A stretch of 64,000 nt of DNA from Candidatus Melainabacteria bacterium (GCA_003151275.1 PLXC01000066.1:84128-148127); one strand, 5' to 3'; counted from the first letter of the stretch, positions 27,272-36,264 are shown. Notes: generated from the letters alone by a model not told the origin. Translations and numbers: made by a program.

Positions 27272-27288
27272 GAAACTAAGGAAGAGGA

Positions 27289-27843
27289 ATGAAAACAGGA
27301 AACGCCACAGTTGCCGGCCAATATGCAGATGCTGTCTTGGAATTGGCTATTAAAGATGGCGGCGATGCCCTAGCCGACAAGGTGCTCGCGGAACTTGGTG
27401 CCATCAATAAAGTGAGTCGTGATGTTCCTGAACTTGATTTGATTCTTGGTCATCCTGCAATTCAAAGTGTGCAGAAACGAGAAATCATTACTTCGCTTTT
27501 CAGCACATCGGTAAACGACCTAACTCTGCGACTTTTGGAGCTGTTACTCGATAAAAGACGATTGAGTTTGCTGCCGCAAATAGAACGTCGATATCGCGAA
27601 TCTCTGAATGTTCGCAAAAATATCGTCGGTGCAAGCTTAGTTTGCGCAGACAAATTAAGTGAGTCCGCAATCGCAGATATCAAAGCGAGATTGACAGAGC
27701 ATCTCGGAAAACGCCTTGAGCTGGAAGTCAAAGTCGACCCATCATTGATCGGTGGTGTCGTTTTGAGACTCGGTGACCAAGTCATCGATGGCAGTTTAAA
27801 AGGCAAACTGCAAAGCCTCGAAAGAGCACTTTTATCCGTCTAA
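27289..27843 (+). CDS. atpH: ATP synthase F1 subunit delta
   Basis: Delta (OSCP) joins the b stalk to the top of F1. The N-terminal helical bundle begins VAGQYADAVLELAIKDG. The C-terminal domain has the OSCP signature LELEVKVDPSLIGGVVLRLGDQVIDGSLKGKL (given by its parts VDPSLIGGVV and QVIDGS). The length of 184 aa is usual. A GGAAGAGG ribosome site lies just before the ATG. Confidence 0.95.
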   Translation: MKTGNATVAGQYADAVLELAIKDGGDALADKVLAELGAINKVSRDVPELDLILGHPAIQSVQKREIITSLFSTSVNDLTLRLLELLLDKRRLSLLPQIERRYRESLNVRKNIVGASLVCADKLSESAIADIKARLTEHLGKRLELEVKVDPSLIGGVVLRLGDQVIDGSLKGKLQSLERALLSV

Positions 27844-27897
27844 ATCTTTCCCCAATCCGCAACTTGAGACCGCATCAATACAAGAGGTTAGAACAAA

Positions 27898-29424
27898 ATG
27901 GCAATCCGCCCCGATGAAATCACTTCCATCCTAAAACAACAGCTCGACAAATATCGATCGACGCTGAACGTATCGAACGTCGGAAGCGTTCTCAGTGTTG
28001 GCGACGGTATCGCTCGCATCTACGGCATGGAGAAAGCCATGGCCGGTGAACTCGTTGAGTTCGAAGACGAAGACCGCACTGCCGGAATGGTGTTGAACCT
28101 GGAAGAAGATAACGTCGGGGTCGTAATTCTCGGTGAAGGCCGAAAAATCTATGAAGGTATGACTGTCAAAACGACAGGCAAGATTGCATCTACGCCAGTC
28201 GGCGAATGCATGCTCGGTCGAGTCGTTAGCCCCATTGGTGAACCTCTCGACGGAAAAGGTCCAATTGCTGCTACCGAATTTAGCCCGATTGAAGTTAAGG
28301 CTCCCGGTATTGTTCAACGCAAGTCGGTGCACGAACCATTGATGACCGGCATCGCCGCTATCGATGGGATGATTCCAATTGGTCGTGGGCAGCGCGAGTT
28401 GATTATCGGAGACCGTCAAACTGGAAAGACCGCCATCGCCATCGATGCGATCATCAATCAGAAGACTCAGCCAGACCGACCAATTTGCATCTACGTTGCG
28501 ATCGGACAAAAAGAGAGCAACATCGGACGTATTCAAAAAATTCTCGAAGACAATGGTGCGATGGAGTACACCGTCATCGTTGACGCTCCCGCAACATCTT
28601 CACCAGCGATGCAGTTTTTGGCACCATATGCAGGAGCGTCCATTGGCGAATTTTTCATGAACCGCGGTCAACACGCACTCTGCGTTTACGATGACTTGTC
28701 CAAGCACGCTGCTGCTTACCGCGCCATGAGCTTGCTGTTGAGAAGACCGCCAGGTCGTGAAGCTTATCCTGGAGACGTTTTCTATCTCCACAGCCGCCTA
28801 TTGGAACGAGCTGCTAAATTGAGTGACAAGCTTGGTGCCGGCTCTATGACTGCGCTTCCGATCATCGAAACTCAAGCCGGTGACGTTTCCGCTTACATTC
28901 CGACAAACGTAATTTCAATTACAGACGGACAGATCTTCCTTGAAACAGACTTGTTCTATGCCGGTGTCAGACCAGCTATTAACGCCGGTATCTCGGTCAG
29001 CCGAGTCGGTGGTGCTGCCCAAACCAAAGCCATGAAAATGGTGGCAGGTAAACTGAGACTGGACCTTGCTCAATTTCGTGAGTTGGAAGCATTTGCTCAA
29101 TTTGCATCAGACTTGGATAAGGCCACTCAAGACCAAATTCGTCGTGGACAAAAACTGACTGAAGTCCTGAAGCAACCTCAATATCGCCCGCTTCTTCTCG
29201 CTCAGCAAGTTTCGATTCTCTACGCTGCCAACAGAGGCGTACTGGATGATGTCGAACAAAAAGACATTCCTCGCTTTAAAGAAGAATGGTTCAAGTATCT
29301 TTCAGCGCAAGCGAAAGATGTTGAAGCTAAGCTCAACGCTGGTGACAAGCCAACTAAAGAAGAAGAGCAAGCAATTTACGACGCATTGATGAAGTTCAAA
29401 GAAACCTTCTTCAGCGTTAAATAG
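27898..29424 (+). CDS. atpA: ATP synthase F1 subunit alpha
   Basis: The non-catalytic nucleotide-binding subunit, 508 aa. The N-terminal barrel is followed by the P-loop [13 protein letters not shown] near residue 170 and the alpha-specific [16 protein letters not shown] segment containing the residue equivalent to the arginine finger. The start is [16 protein letters not shown]. The C-terminal helical domain ends in [15 protein letters not shown] lies about ten bases before the ATG. Strong sequence conservation makes the call secure. Confidence 0.98.
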   Translation: MAIRPDEITSILKQQLDKYRSTLNVSNVGSVLSVGDGIARIYGMEKAMAGELVEFEDEDRTAGMVLNLEEDNVGVVILGEGRKIYEGMTVKTTGKIASTPVGECMLGRVVSPIGEPLDGKGPIAATEFSPIEVKAPGIVQRKSVHEPLMTGIAAIDGMIPIGRGQRELIIGDRQTGKTAIAIDAIINQKTQPDRPICIYVAIGQKESNIGRIQKILEDNGAMEYTVIVDAPATSSPAMQFLAPYAGASIGEFFMNRGQHALCVYDDLSKHAAAYRAMSLLLRRPPGREAYPGDVFYLHSRLLERAAKLSDKLGAGSMTALPIIETQAGDVSAYIPTNVISITDGQIFLETDLFYAGVRPAINAGISVSRVGGAAQTKAMKMVAGKLRLDLAQFRELEAFAQFASDLDKATQDQIRRGQKLTEVLKQPQYRPLLLAQQVSILYAANRGVLDDVEQKDIPRFKEEWFKYLSAQAKDVEAKLNAGDKPTKEEEQAIYDALMKFKETFFSVK

Positions 29425-29436
29425 GTGAGCAATTAA

Positions 29437-30318
29437 ATGGCAAATCTTAAGGCGATTCGTAGCCGGATCAAAAGTGTTCAGGCTACGCAAAAAATAACCA
29501 GAGCAATGCGACTTGTGGCTGCGGCCAAGGTAAGACGCGCCCAAATGCGCGTTGAAGCGGCACGACCATTCACAAGTGCTGTCGTGAATATGTTGCAAGA
29601 AGCGCTTTCGGGGCTGGCTCCCATTGACTTGCACGGAATGGTTATTCTTCAAGCAAGAGAAGTGAAAACGGTTGGCATCATCGTCATCTCGTCAGACAGA
29701 GGATTGTGCGGATCGTACAACACCGTGGTGTTTCGCGAAGTGATGCAACGTATCATGCAGCTCGAAGGCGAAGGTAAAAAGGTAAAACTGATTTTGATCG
29801 GCTTGAAAGCAGCTGGCTTTTTCAAACATGTCAAAGTCGACAAGTTGAAGACTTACTCTTTGTTGCCTGTGATTCCTACACCTCAGGAAGGCAAGTTGAT
29901 TGCCGACACTGCTGTTCAATTTTTCACTGACAAAGCCGTGGATTCTGTCGAGATAATCGGAACGAAGTTCATCTCAATGATGCGTTCTGAAATAATCGAC
30001 ATGAAGTTTATTCCGGTTGCATTGCCTGAGCAGGCAAAGCACACAATGCTGCGACCTGAACGATTATTTGAACCATCGATCGACGAAGTGATGCAGAAAG
30101 AACTTCTACCGAAGTATCTGCAGAACGTAATCTATCAAGCAATGCTTGAAGCATCGGCAGCGGAATTGGCGGCGAGAATGAAGGCGATGACAGACGCGTC
30201 TAACAACGCACGCGATCTGATCAGCTCACTCAGTCTCGTCTACAACAAAGCACGTCAATCGAGCATCACGCAAGAACTGCTCGAAATCGTCGGCGGCGCC
30301 GAAGCCCTGCGCGGTTAG
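29437..30318 (+). CDS. atpG: ATP synthase F1 subunit gamma
   Basis: The central rotor shaft, 293 aa. Both terminal helices are typical: MANLKAIRSRIKSVQATQKI with AMRLVAAAKVRRAQ at the start, and NKARQSSITQELLEIVGGAEAL at the end. The protein lacks the roughly 35-residue regulatory insertion found in cyanobacterial and chloroplast gamma; the corresponding part (FIPVALPEQAKHTMLRPERL) is short. The beta and epsilon genes do not follow, as in Cyanobacteria, where they form a separate operon. Confidence 0.96.
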   Translation: MANLKAIRSRIKSVQATQKITRAMRLVAAAKVRRAQMRVEAARPFTSAVVNMLQEALSGLAPIDLHGMVILQAREVKTVGIIVISSDRGLCGSYNTVVFREVMQRIMQLEGEGKKVKLILIGLKAAGFFKHVKVDKLKTYSLLPVIPTPQEGKLIADTAVQFFTDKAVDSVEIIGTKFISMMRSEIIDMKFIPVALPEQAKHTMLRPERLFEPSIDEVMQKELLPKYLQNVIYQAMLEASAAELAARMKAMTDASNNARDLISSLSLVYNKARQSSITQELLEIVGGAEALRG

Positions 30319-30372
30319 CGTCGGAGATTTTGATGGCTGTGTCATGTTGGCGTGGCGTCGTAGAATATAGGC

Positions 30373-30603
30373 ATGGGACATCCGCAAGAAAAACCGACAG
30401 TTGAACAAATAATGAAGTTGGTGGATCAGCTAATGCCGGCCGAGCGCGAGCAGATATTGGATCAACTGAAGATGGACGATTTACGCCGAGCGATCCAGGT
30501 CGGGATCGAGCAGGCAGACCGAGGTGAGCTAATAGACGGCGAGGTTGTTCTTGCAGAATTGAGACAGCGGGCAGACGACAGGCTAAGAAAGAGCCCGGCT
30601 TGA
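30373..30603 (+). CDS. ParD-like antitoxin-type small protein, no partner
   Basis: A 76-aa acidic protein. The part RRAIQVGIEQADRGELIDGE followed by VLAELRQRADDRLRKS is the pattern of ParD/PhD-type antitoxin C-termini (I..GIeqAdrGel.d.eev...lr). The N-terminal half (VEQIMKLVDQLMPAEREQILDQL) is a helical dimerisation-like region rather than a clear ribbon-helix-helix. No ParE/RelE-type toxin is found in the 286 bp downstream. It may be an orphan antitoxin or a regulator. No clear ribosome site. Confidence 0.55.
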   Translation: MGHPQEKPTVEQIMKLVDQLMPAEREQILDQLKMDDLRRAIQVGIEQADRGELIDGEVVLAELRQRADDRLRKSPA

Positions 30604-30857
30604 AATTGGTTGACGCAGACAGCTTTTCATAGCACCGCCTGAAGTTGGTTGTCATACACGTTTTGCATGGTGCCAGAGATCTGCCGAAGGTGTTCGAGCA
30701 GGACTGACGTGATCCAAAATGATGCGGGCTGTTCAGCAGTTGCACAATCCCTTTCGATATTGTCTGGACATAAGTCTGTGTCTGATAGCAAAACATTTAA
30801 TCAATAGTCCACAGGAAACAGGGTCTGGTAGCCTGGGACTTACACAGGTATCATTTT

Positions 30858-30889
30858 AGTGATCACTTACTAGTAGCTATAATGTCGTT
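30858..30889 (+). promoter_or_regulatory. promoter with palindrome, possibly giving a leaderless mRNA
   Basis: TATAAT stands at 30878-30883, only six bases before the ATG at 30890, so transcription would begin at or next to the start codon. The perfect 10-bp palindrome AGTGATCACT at 30858-30867 lies between the -35 and -10 positions and could bind a repressor. No ribosome site precedes the ATG. The -35 region is weak. Confidence 0.4.
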
Positions 30890-32485
30890 ATGTTGCAGAG
30901 CGGCTTGAACATCAAATCCCTAAAACAAAATGTGCGGACCGTCGAGTCAACAGATGAGGCGGAAGTCGCGGCGTGCATCGCAGCAGTATTCGCGTTTATG
31001 CAGGCTGAGGTTGATGCTCAATCAGCTGAATCTCAGACTGAAGACTCCAGCGGCACGAATTGGCAGAAAGTAGCAAGGCTGGAAGCCGCCGGAATCAAGA
31101 AAAAACGCTCTGTTGAGGGCAATCTCTGGCGTTTCAGCGGATTGGCAGTGATCGTCGCGTTTTGCCTATCTTTAGCTGCTCCGTCGTTTGCTGACGGTTC
31201 TTCCTTTGAACCCGAACAAATCGCTCTCAATAAATCATCCAATCCTCGTTTTGTGCCTGCGCAAACTGCCGCGAAGCACACATACATCAAGATCGGTTTG
31301 CTAGTTCGAACCAATCGTGTCGACATCGAAGCGCTCGATGGTGCGGAAGTTCGGGATGCTAGAAACGGCGAAGTTGTCGCTTCTTTGCCGGCTCAGACTC
31401 AATGGACTTTGAACATTGGTAGCTCGAAGAGTTTGTCTTTTACCGGAAAAAATAACGTAGACGGCGCTCGTATGCCCGATGGCCAGCCGATCTCAACCAT
31501 TAGCAAAGTCGCGTATTTCCCTTCGGCACCAAGACCTGAATTGAATAAGTTTCAACTGCCAGAGCAGCTAAAGACGGATCCTGCCGATGGTGTAAGCGGC
31601 TACATCGTTGTTCCAGAGAGCGACAAAAAAGGAAATCAGGTAGTAGTCGTAAACGGAAAGCTTTACAGAGGGGCGGTCTGGCTCAAACCCTGTAGTCAAG
31701 ACGGTACAACCGAAACGAGCGGAATCACCGCTATCAATATTGTCGATTTAGAAGACTATTTACTATCTGTTTTGCCTAGCGAGATGCCAGCCAATTGGCC
31801 GCTTGAAGCGCTGAAAGCCCAGGCAGTGGCGGCTCGCTCATACGCTGTAGCTAATATCGGTAAACATGCCAAAGATGGGTATGACTTGCGCGCCACTGTA
31901 GATGATCAAGTCTATCTGGGAATCTCCAACGAACATCCAAAATCGAATCGCGCCGTCGCCGAAACCGAAGGGATCATCTTGAAGCACCAGGGCAAGCCGG
32001 TCTCAGCCTTCTTTCATAGCACCAGCGGTGGTAGTACGGAAGTCGCCGAGAATGTATGGGGAGGTTCAGTCCCATATCTACGCATGGTCCCCGATTATGA
32101 CGATTTGTCACCTCATTTTGCCTGGAATCGCAAATTCAAAGTCGAAGATCTTGAACGCGTGTTTGGACCAGAAGTCGGGCACCTGACCTCGTTTATGGTG
32201 ATTTCTCGCAGCCCATCCAATCGAGTAAGAGACGCATTAGCAGTTGGCACAGCTGGATCCCGCTATGTCTCCGGAGACAGTATGCGTAAGCTTTTCAAGC
32301 TTCCAAGCACCAATTTTAATGTCGTTTGCAAAGAGAACATCTACGAGTTCGCCGGACGGGGATCCGGACACGGTCTTGGCCTATCTCAGTGGGGAGCGCG
32401 AGCTCTGGCAGAACATGGATATAATGCAGCACAGATACTGACGTATTACTATAAAGACGTATCCGTTGATTATTTAGCCGATTGA
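30890..32485 (+). CDS. SpoIID/LytB-domain protein with unusual cytoplasmic N-terminal domain
   Basis: Residues about 235-530 form a SpoIID/LytB domain: GYIVVPES, the core VDLEDYLLSVLPSEMP with ALKAQAVAARSYAV, then HSTSGGSTE and the ending GRGSGHGLGLSQWGARALAE. Such proteins act on peptidoglycan glycan strands (SpoIID is a lytic transglycosylase). A hydrophobic segment at 81-100 ends in PSFA-DG, signal-peptide-like, but 80 residues precede it. Those residues (DEAEVAACIAAVFAFMQ...NWQKVARLEAAG) resemble the cytoplasmic tail of oxaloacetate decarboxylase gamma (OadG-like). Apart from ATG 30998 (residue 37), no ATG or GTG lies between this domain and the membrane segment, so it seems truly translated. 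Confidence 0.82.
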   Translation: MLQSGLNIKSLKQNVRTVESTDEAEVAACIAAVFAFMQAEVDAQSAESQTEDSSGTNWQKVARLEAAGIKKKRSVEGNLWRFSGLAVIVAFCLSLAAPSFADGSSFEPEQIALNKSSNPRFVPAQTAAKHTYIKIGLLVRTNRVDIEALDGAEVRDARNGEVVASLPAQTQWTLNIGSSKSLSFTGKNNVDGARMPDGQPISTISKVAYFPSAPRPELNKFQLPEQLKTDPADGVSGYIVVPESDKKGNQVVVVNGKLYRGAVWLKPCSQDGTTETSGITAINIVDLEDYLLSVLPSEMPANWPLEALKAQAVAARSYAVANIGKHAKDGYDLRATVDDQVYLGISNEHPKSNRAVAETEGIILKHQGKPVSAFFHSTSGGSTEVAENVWGGSVPYLRMVPDYDDLSPHFAWNRKFKVEDLERVFGPEVGHLTSFMVISRSPSNRVRDALAVGTAGSRYVSGDSMRKLFKLPSTNFNVVCKENIYEFAGRGSGHGLGLSQWGARALAEHGYNAAQILTYYYKDVSVDYLAD

Positions 32486-32507
32486 ATCGGCATTTGAGGT
32501 ACTTCTT

Positions 32508-33872
32508 TTGGTCCAGGTTTTCGCAATATTTGTAATGCTCGCGATTCTTAGCGTGCTGATTATCGTGCACGAATGCGGGCACTTTTCTGTGGCTAGATTT
32601 TTTGGATTTCAGACACCGGTGTTCGGCTTCGGACTGCCCTTCGGACCACACTGGGTGGTTGGGAAGAAATGGGGCACTGAGTTCCGCGTTCACGCATGTT
32701 TGTTAGGCGGTTACGTCGCCATCCCCGAGCTGGGCGACGAGACTGCGGCTACCCAAGACGCATTTGGTGTGCCGCTCAAACCTTTCAAGAAATTCCCGAT
32801 CTGGCAAAGAGCTCTTGTTGCGTTTGCCGGTGTTGGTTTCAACATCCTATTTGCCTATCTGGTCATGTTGGTGATGTTCTTGACTTTAGGCACTCAGTCG
32901 CAGCCTACGATTGTTTCTGACCTGGTGCCAGAGAATCCGATTGCTATGCAAGCCGGTATCAAAAAAAATGACATCGTTGTCTCGATTAACGACAAACCGG
33001 TCAACACAACAGACGAAACAGTGTCCTTGCTGAGTGTTCACAAACACGAATTGGTTCACGTGCAAATCTTGCGTGACGGAAAGCCAATGACCATTGATAT
33101 GACCACCAATGATTCCGGCAAAGTCGGCATGAAGCTGGAAGGCAAAGGTCCAGTCACTTACAAAAAGATCGATGGAAACTTTTTTGAGATTGCCAGGCAA
33201 GCTGCAGTTCGCCTATGGAACTTGACTGCCAGCATGTTGAGTGCACTCGGTCAGATGTTCGAAGGACTGTTCGGTGGCGGTGGTGGCAAAGCATCTCCAG
33301 GCCATCCGAAGATTGGTTTTGGAGATCTGCATGGCGTGCTAGCCGTTGTGAAAATTGGTGCGGACATTGCCCAACAAGATTGGAGCCAACTTTTTCTTTT
33401 CACAATCCTGATCAGTATGGATTTGGCAATCATAAATCTGGTGCCTTGGCCAGCTCTTGATGGCGGGCACCTTGCCTTTATGACGTTTGAGGCTGTGCGC
33501 GGTCGCCCAATGGGAGAGCGTGCACAAGGAGAGATAGTGAAGTGGGGCTTCGTCAGCCTGATTGTGCTGATGGTTGTGATCATGATCAATGACGTGCGAG
33601 CCCTGGTTACAGGTCAACTCGACTACAAAAAAGACAAACAGCAAGAAGATAAAGCGGATTCATCCAAACCAGCAGCTACGGATAAGGCTAAGCCAGCAGT
33701 TGATGGTGCTAGCCCGGATAAGACTCCGACGGATAAGACTCCGACGGACAAAACTCCTTCGGATGCGACGAAGCCCGATGCTTCTAGTAGCACTGATAAA
33801 ACTCCGTCGGATACACCGAAGCCCGATGCCTCTACTACTAGCACGGACAAAACTCCAGCCCCAGTACGCTAA
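32508..33872 (+). CDS. rseP: RIP site-2 metalloprotease RseP
   Basis: An intramembrane zinc protease that cuts anti-sigma factors or signal-peptide remnants. The zinc motif HECGH is in the first membrane helix (IIVHECGHFSVARFFG), a PDZ domain lies at about residues 130-210 (AGIKKNDIVVSINDKPV), and the third-ligand motif NLVPWPALDGGH is near residue 310. Four membrane segments are expected. The last 65 residues are a hydrophilic Asp/Lys/Thr/Pro repeat (DKTPTDKTPSD) not found in the family. Start is TTG with GAGGT eight bases before it. Confidence 0.93.
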   Translation: MVQVFAIFVMLAILSVLIIVHECGHFSVARFFGFQTPVFGFGLPFGPHWVVGKKWGTEFRVHACLLGGYVAIPELGDETAATQDAFGVPLKPFKKFPIWQRALVAFAGVGFNILFAYLVMLVMFLTLGTQSQPTIVSDLVPENPIAMQAGIKKNDIVVSINDKPVNTTDETVSLLSVHKHELVHVQILRDGKPMTIDMTTNDSGKVGMKLEGKGPVTYKKIDGNFFEIARQAAVRLWNLTASMLSALGQMFEGLFGGGGGKASPGHPKIGFGDLHGVLAVVKIGADIAQQDWSQLFLFTILISMDLAIINLVPWPALDGGHLAFMTFEAVRGRPMGERAQGEIVKWGFVSLIVLMVVIMINDVRALVTGQLDYKKDKQQEDKADSSKPAATDKAKPAVDGASPDKTPTDKTPTDKTPSDATKPDASSSTDKTPSDTPKPDASTTSTDKTPAPVR

Positions 33873-33898
33873 CGCACGCCTCGAAAGGAGTTACGCGA

Positions 33899-34159
33899 AT
33901 GCCTTTATATGAATACAGATGTCAGGAATGTCGAGAAGTCTTCGGTGAAGAACGTTCAATGAACGAGACTTCTCAGCCGAATTGTTCAGCCTGCGGCTCG
34001 TCCTCAGTGAATCGGATTTGGAACGCATACATTCGCGCCGGTGGAGTCACACCAGACGTTGGTCAGGGATCCTCAAAATCATCCAGCACCAGTAGTGGTG
34101 GCGCTGGTGGTGGTGGCTGCGGTTCATGCAGCAGTCATTCCTGCGGCACCTGCCACTAG
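33899..34159 (+). CDS. FmdB-type zinc ribbon protein
   Basis: An 86-aa protein starting MPLYEYRCQECREVFGEE, with a second Cys pair in PNCSACGSS; the four cysteines form the FmdB/CxxC_CxxC_SSSS zinc ribbon. The tail is Gly/Ser-rich and ends in a cysteine-rich CGSCSSHSCGTCH. FmdB-type proteins are proposed regulators, without proven function. An AAAGGAG ribosome site precedes the ATG. It follows rseP closely and is probably cotranscribed. Confidence 0.88.
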   Translation: MPLYEYRCQECREVFGEERSMNETSQPNCSACGSSSVNRIWNAYIRAGGVTPDVGQGSSKSSSTSSGGAGGGGCGSCSSHSCGTCH

Positions 34160-34218
34160 GTATCCCGGCGACTGATCATCAAGTAAATTCTACATACTAC
34201 CTGAGAGGGCAGCACTTT

Positions 34219-34812
34219 ATGCGTCACATCTTTGCAAAGGCACTGACGTTTGTAGTGGTATCGCATTTGGTTTTAGGCAGTCCATCGCCAGCTGCAGATA
34301 AAGTGACGTGCATAATTTTGCCAATTGAATATTCATTGCACACTTTGCCCAAGAAAGACGAAAAGAAAGACGCGGCGGAGCCAAAGGAGATTATGTCTGA
34401 TGCTGATGTAATCAAAGGTGCATCTGCCTTATTTGAACAACGATTAGACCAGACCGCGAAATACGAGATCGAGACGAGAGACCCAGCAAAATTGTCAGCT
34501 GGTGGAAAATTCAAGGCTGCTCGTTTTATGATCGTTTCTAATTTGAGCATTCTTCCAAGTGGTGGTGAAGCGGACTTTGCACTCTCGATCAACTCAAGGG
34601 TGGTGAAGACCACGAGTCAAGAAATAGTTGCTGTGGCGGGAAGCAGTGAGGCGATCGCAGGACCAATTGAATGGCCCAAGACAGTGTCCGATTTTAGTTC
34701 GGACGCATTTAAAGCTTCCGCGACAGGTAAGGCTCTAAATGCTTCGATGGATGCTGTGATCGCCAAACTAAAAGAGCAGTCAGCAAAAATATCCGCACTC
34801 AAAGACGACTAA
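34219..34812 (+). CDS. exported protein of unknown function, weakly CsgG-like
   Basis: The ATG at 34219 is chosen because it gives a clear signal peptide (MRHIFAKALTFVVVSHLVLG, cleavage near SPAAD) and avoids overlap with the zinc ribbon gene; an upstream ATG at 34126 would overlap it. GAGAGGG precedes it at a rather long distance. The mature part has a beta strand CIILPIEYS, a region FEQRLDQTAKYEIETRD and the end ALNASMDAVIAKLKEQ. This arrangement recalls CsgG/curli-assembly-like or GNA1162-like periplasmic proteins, but the likeness is weak. Confidence 0.6.
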   Translation: MRHIFAKALTFVVVSHLVLGSPSPAADKVTCIILPIEYSLHTLPKKDEKKDAAEPKEIMSDADVIKGASALFEQRLDQTAKYEIETRDPAKLSAGGKFKAARFMIVSNLSILPSGGEADFALSINSRVVKTTSQEIVAVAGSSEAIAGPIEWPKTVSDFSSDAFKASATGKALNASMDAVIAKLKEQSAKISALKDD

Positions 34813-34818
34813 GAATGA

Positions 34819-35014
34819 CTAACAGGTCAGCTCGCCGCGCACGACTTCTTCTTCATCGATTAGATTTCTCAGCTCTGCTTCCTCATCAGGAGGAAATGCG
34901 AATGACTCTGAACTATCAGGAAATTCTTTGCTGGTTACATCTTTTGCGTAATTCTTGATTGCTTCCTGGCAGTTTTCTGCAAGGTTGGCATAACGGCGCA
35001 CAAAGCGCGGTTTG
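34819..35014 (-). pseudogene. duplicated 3' end of panB
   Basis: This 195-bp segment (34820-35014) matches the end of the intact panB gene (36450-36644) with 7 differences in 194 aligned bases. Six are synonymous and one changes Ser to Asn (AESCQ to AENCQ); the stop is TAG instead of TAA. It encodes only the last about 63 residues, KPRFVRRYANLAE to GELTC, with no own start beyond a fortuitous GTG. The match begins exactly at the Fic stop codon (35015). It is a remnant, not a functional gene by itself. Confidence 0.85.
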
Positions 35015-36196
35015 CTACCCTTCCCTCCGCAGTAGTTCCGTTCCTCGCTCCAGAATTTTCAAATAGGCATCATATACAAAAACACGCCCTCGCTGTTTGC
35101 CGGTTACTTCTCTCACAATCCCGATCCGCTCAAGATTCTGAAGCGCCGCTGTCACGGTTGGGGTAGAGAGCCCCAGAGCTTTCACCATTTCTGGTATCAC
35201 CGTTAGTGGCTTCTTCTCAAGATATTGATGGGTCTGTAACGCCGATCCAGCTCCGCGTCCAATAGCCGCAATTTTCGCGCGATCCTTCTGAATCATTCCG
35301 AGGATTTCTCGCGCAGCGTCAGTAGCTTGCAATGCAATATCGTGCACACCCACAAGGAAGAACTTCAGCCAGCTCTCCCAATCACCGGTCTCGCGCACTT
35401 GCTGCAGTTGTGCATAATACTCCTGACGATGGGTCTTGAAGTATAGACTGAGATAGAGAATCGGCTCGGAAAGAATTCCCTCTGTGCACAACAAGAGCGT
35501 GATCAGCAGCCTGCCTAATCTTCCGTTGCCATCTAGAAATGGGTGGACAGTCTCGAACTGATGATGCACAAGCGCCGCTCTAATCAGCAGCGGCAGCTTG
35601 TCGTCTTTGTTATGAAGGTACTTCTCCAGGTCGCTCATGCAGCCAACAACTCGGTCTGGCGGTGGTGGCACATAAGTCGCATTGCCCGGTCTTGTGCCGC
35701 CAACCCAATTTTGAGTACTCCTGAACTCTCCAGGTGCCTTGGTTCCTCCGCGTGCCCCGCTCATCAGGACCTCATGAATTTCTTTGATCAGCCGCATGGA
35801 CATTGGAAACCCATCCCTGAGCCGCCTAAGACCATGGTTCATCGCAGCAACATAGTTTGAAACTTCCTGGACGTCATCCAACGGCACACCCGGCGCTTCT
35901 TCGCTTTCGTACAGAAGGAGGTCAGACAACGAAGACTGTGTCCCTTCGATCTGCGAGGACAGAACTGCTTCTTTGCGCACATACATATAAAGGAAAAGCT
36001 GGGTATCCGGCAGAACCGTCGCCAGTCCGTCTAGGCGCCCCAGAGACTGGCTTGCCTTCTCGACAAGGCTCTGTAGGTCGTCCAGAAGAAGCCCCGGCGG
36101 CGGTAAAGCCTGTGGTACTAATGCCCAGTATGGCTCATCGCTGCTTGCCGAACAGCGGACTCGCTCTCCCAGTCTCGCTTTTAGGTCAATTTCCAT
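35015..36196 (-). CDS. Fic-family AMP transferase with N-terminal inhibitory motif and C-terminal winged helix
   Basis: Fic enzymes transfer AMP (or related groups) from nucleotides to protein hydroxyls. The catalytic motif is complete: HPFLDGNGRLGRL at residues 218-230, with H218 as base. The inhibitory motif [S/T]xxxE[G/N] is met by S80-E84-G85 in LSSQIEGTQ, making it class II with autoinhibition in cis. A Fic_N-type region precedes it. The last 80 residues resemble a winged helix (MVKALGLSTPTVTAALQNLERIGIVREVTG). An array of inverted boxes lies just upstream, suggesting autoregulation. It is flanked by a direct repeat of the panB 3' end and so looks inserted. No antitoxin gene accompanies it. 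Confidence 0.9.
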   Translation of the reverse strand: MEIDLKARLGERVRCSASSDEPYWALVPQALPPPGLLLDDLQSLVEKASQSLGRLDGLATVLPDTQLFLYMYVRKEAVLSSQIEGTQSSLSDLLLYESEEAPGVPLDDVQEVSNYVAAMNHGLRRLRDGFPMSMRLIKEIHEVLMSGARGGTKAPGEFRSTQNWVGGTRPGNATYVPPPPDRVVGCMSDLEKYLHNKDDKLPLLIRAALVHHQFETVHPFLDGNGRLGRLLITLLLCTEGILSEPILYLSLYFKTHRQEYYAQLQQVRETGDWESWLKFFLVGVHDIALQATDAAREILGMIQKDRAKIAAIGRGAGSALQTHQYLEKKPLTVIPEMVKALGLSTPTVTAALQNLERIGIVREVTGKQRGRVFVYDAYLKILERGTELLRREG

Positions 36197-36198
36197 GC

Positions 36199-36264
36199 CT
36201 TATTAAAGGTCCCTTTAATAACGAAAAGTCTTATTAAAGGATACCGCACTTTCCTTTAATAAGG
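36199..36264. promoter_or_regulatory. four alternating TTATTAAAGG boxes, likely operator of the Fic gene
   Basis: CTTATTAAAGG at 36199-36209, its inverse CCTTTAATAA at 36212-36221, CTTATTAAAGG at 36230-36240, and CCTTTAATAAGG at 36253-36264: two inverted pairs within 66 bp. The array starts 3 bp upstream of the Fic ATG (36196). The Fic protein has its own winged-helix domain that may bind it. The sequence pattern is direct; the regulator is inferred. Confidence 0.65.

Noticed and set aside
27931..28536. 201-codon minus-strand frame within atpA
   Set aside because: It is antisense to a highly conserved gene, and the product has no recognisable fold.
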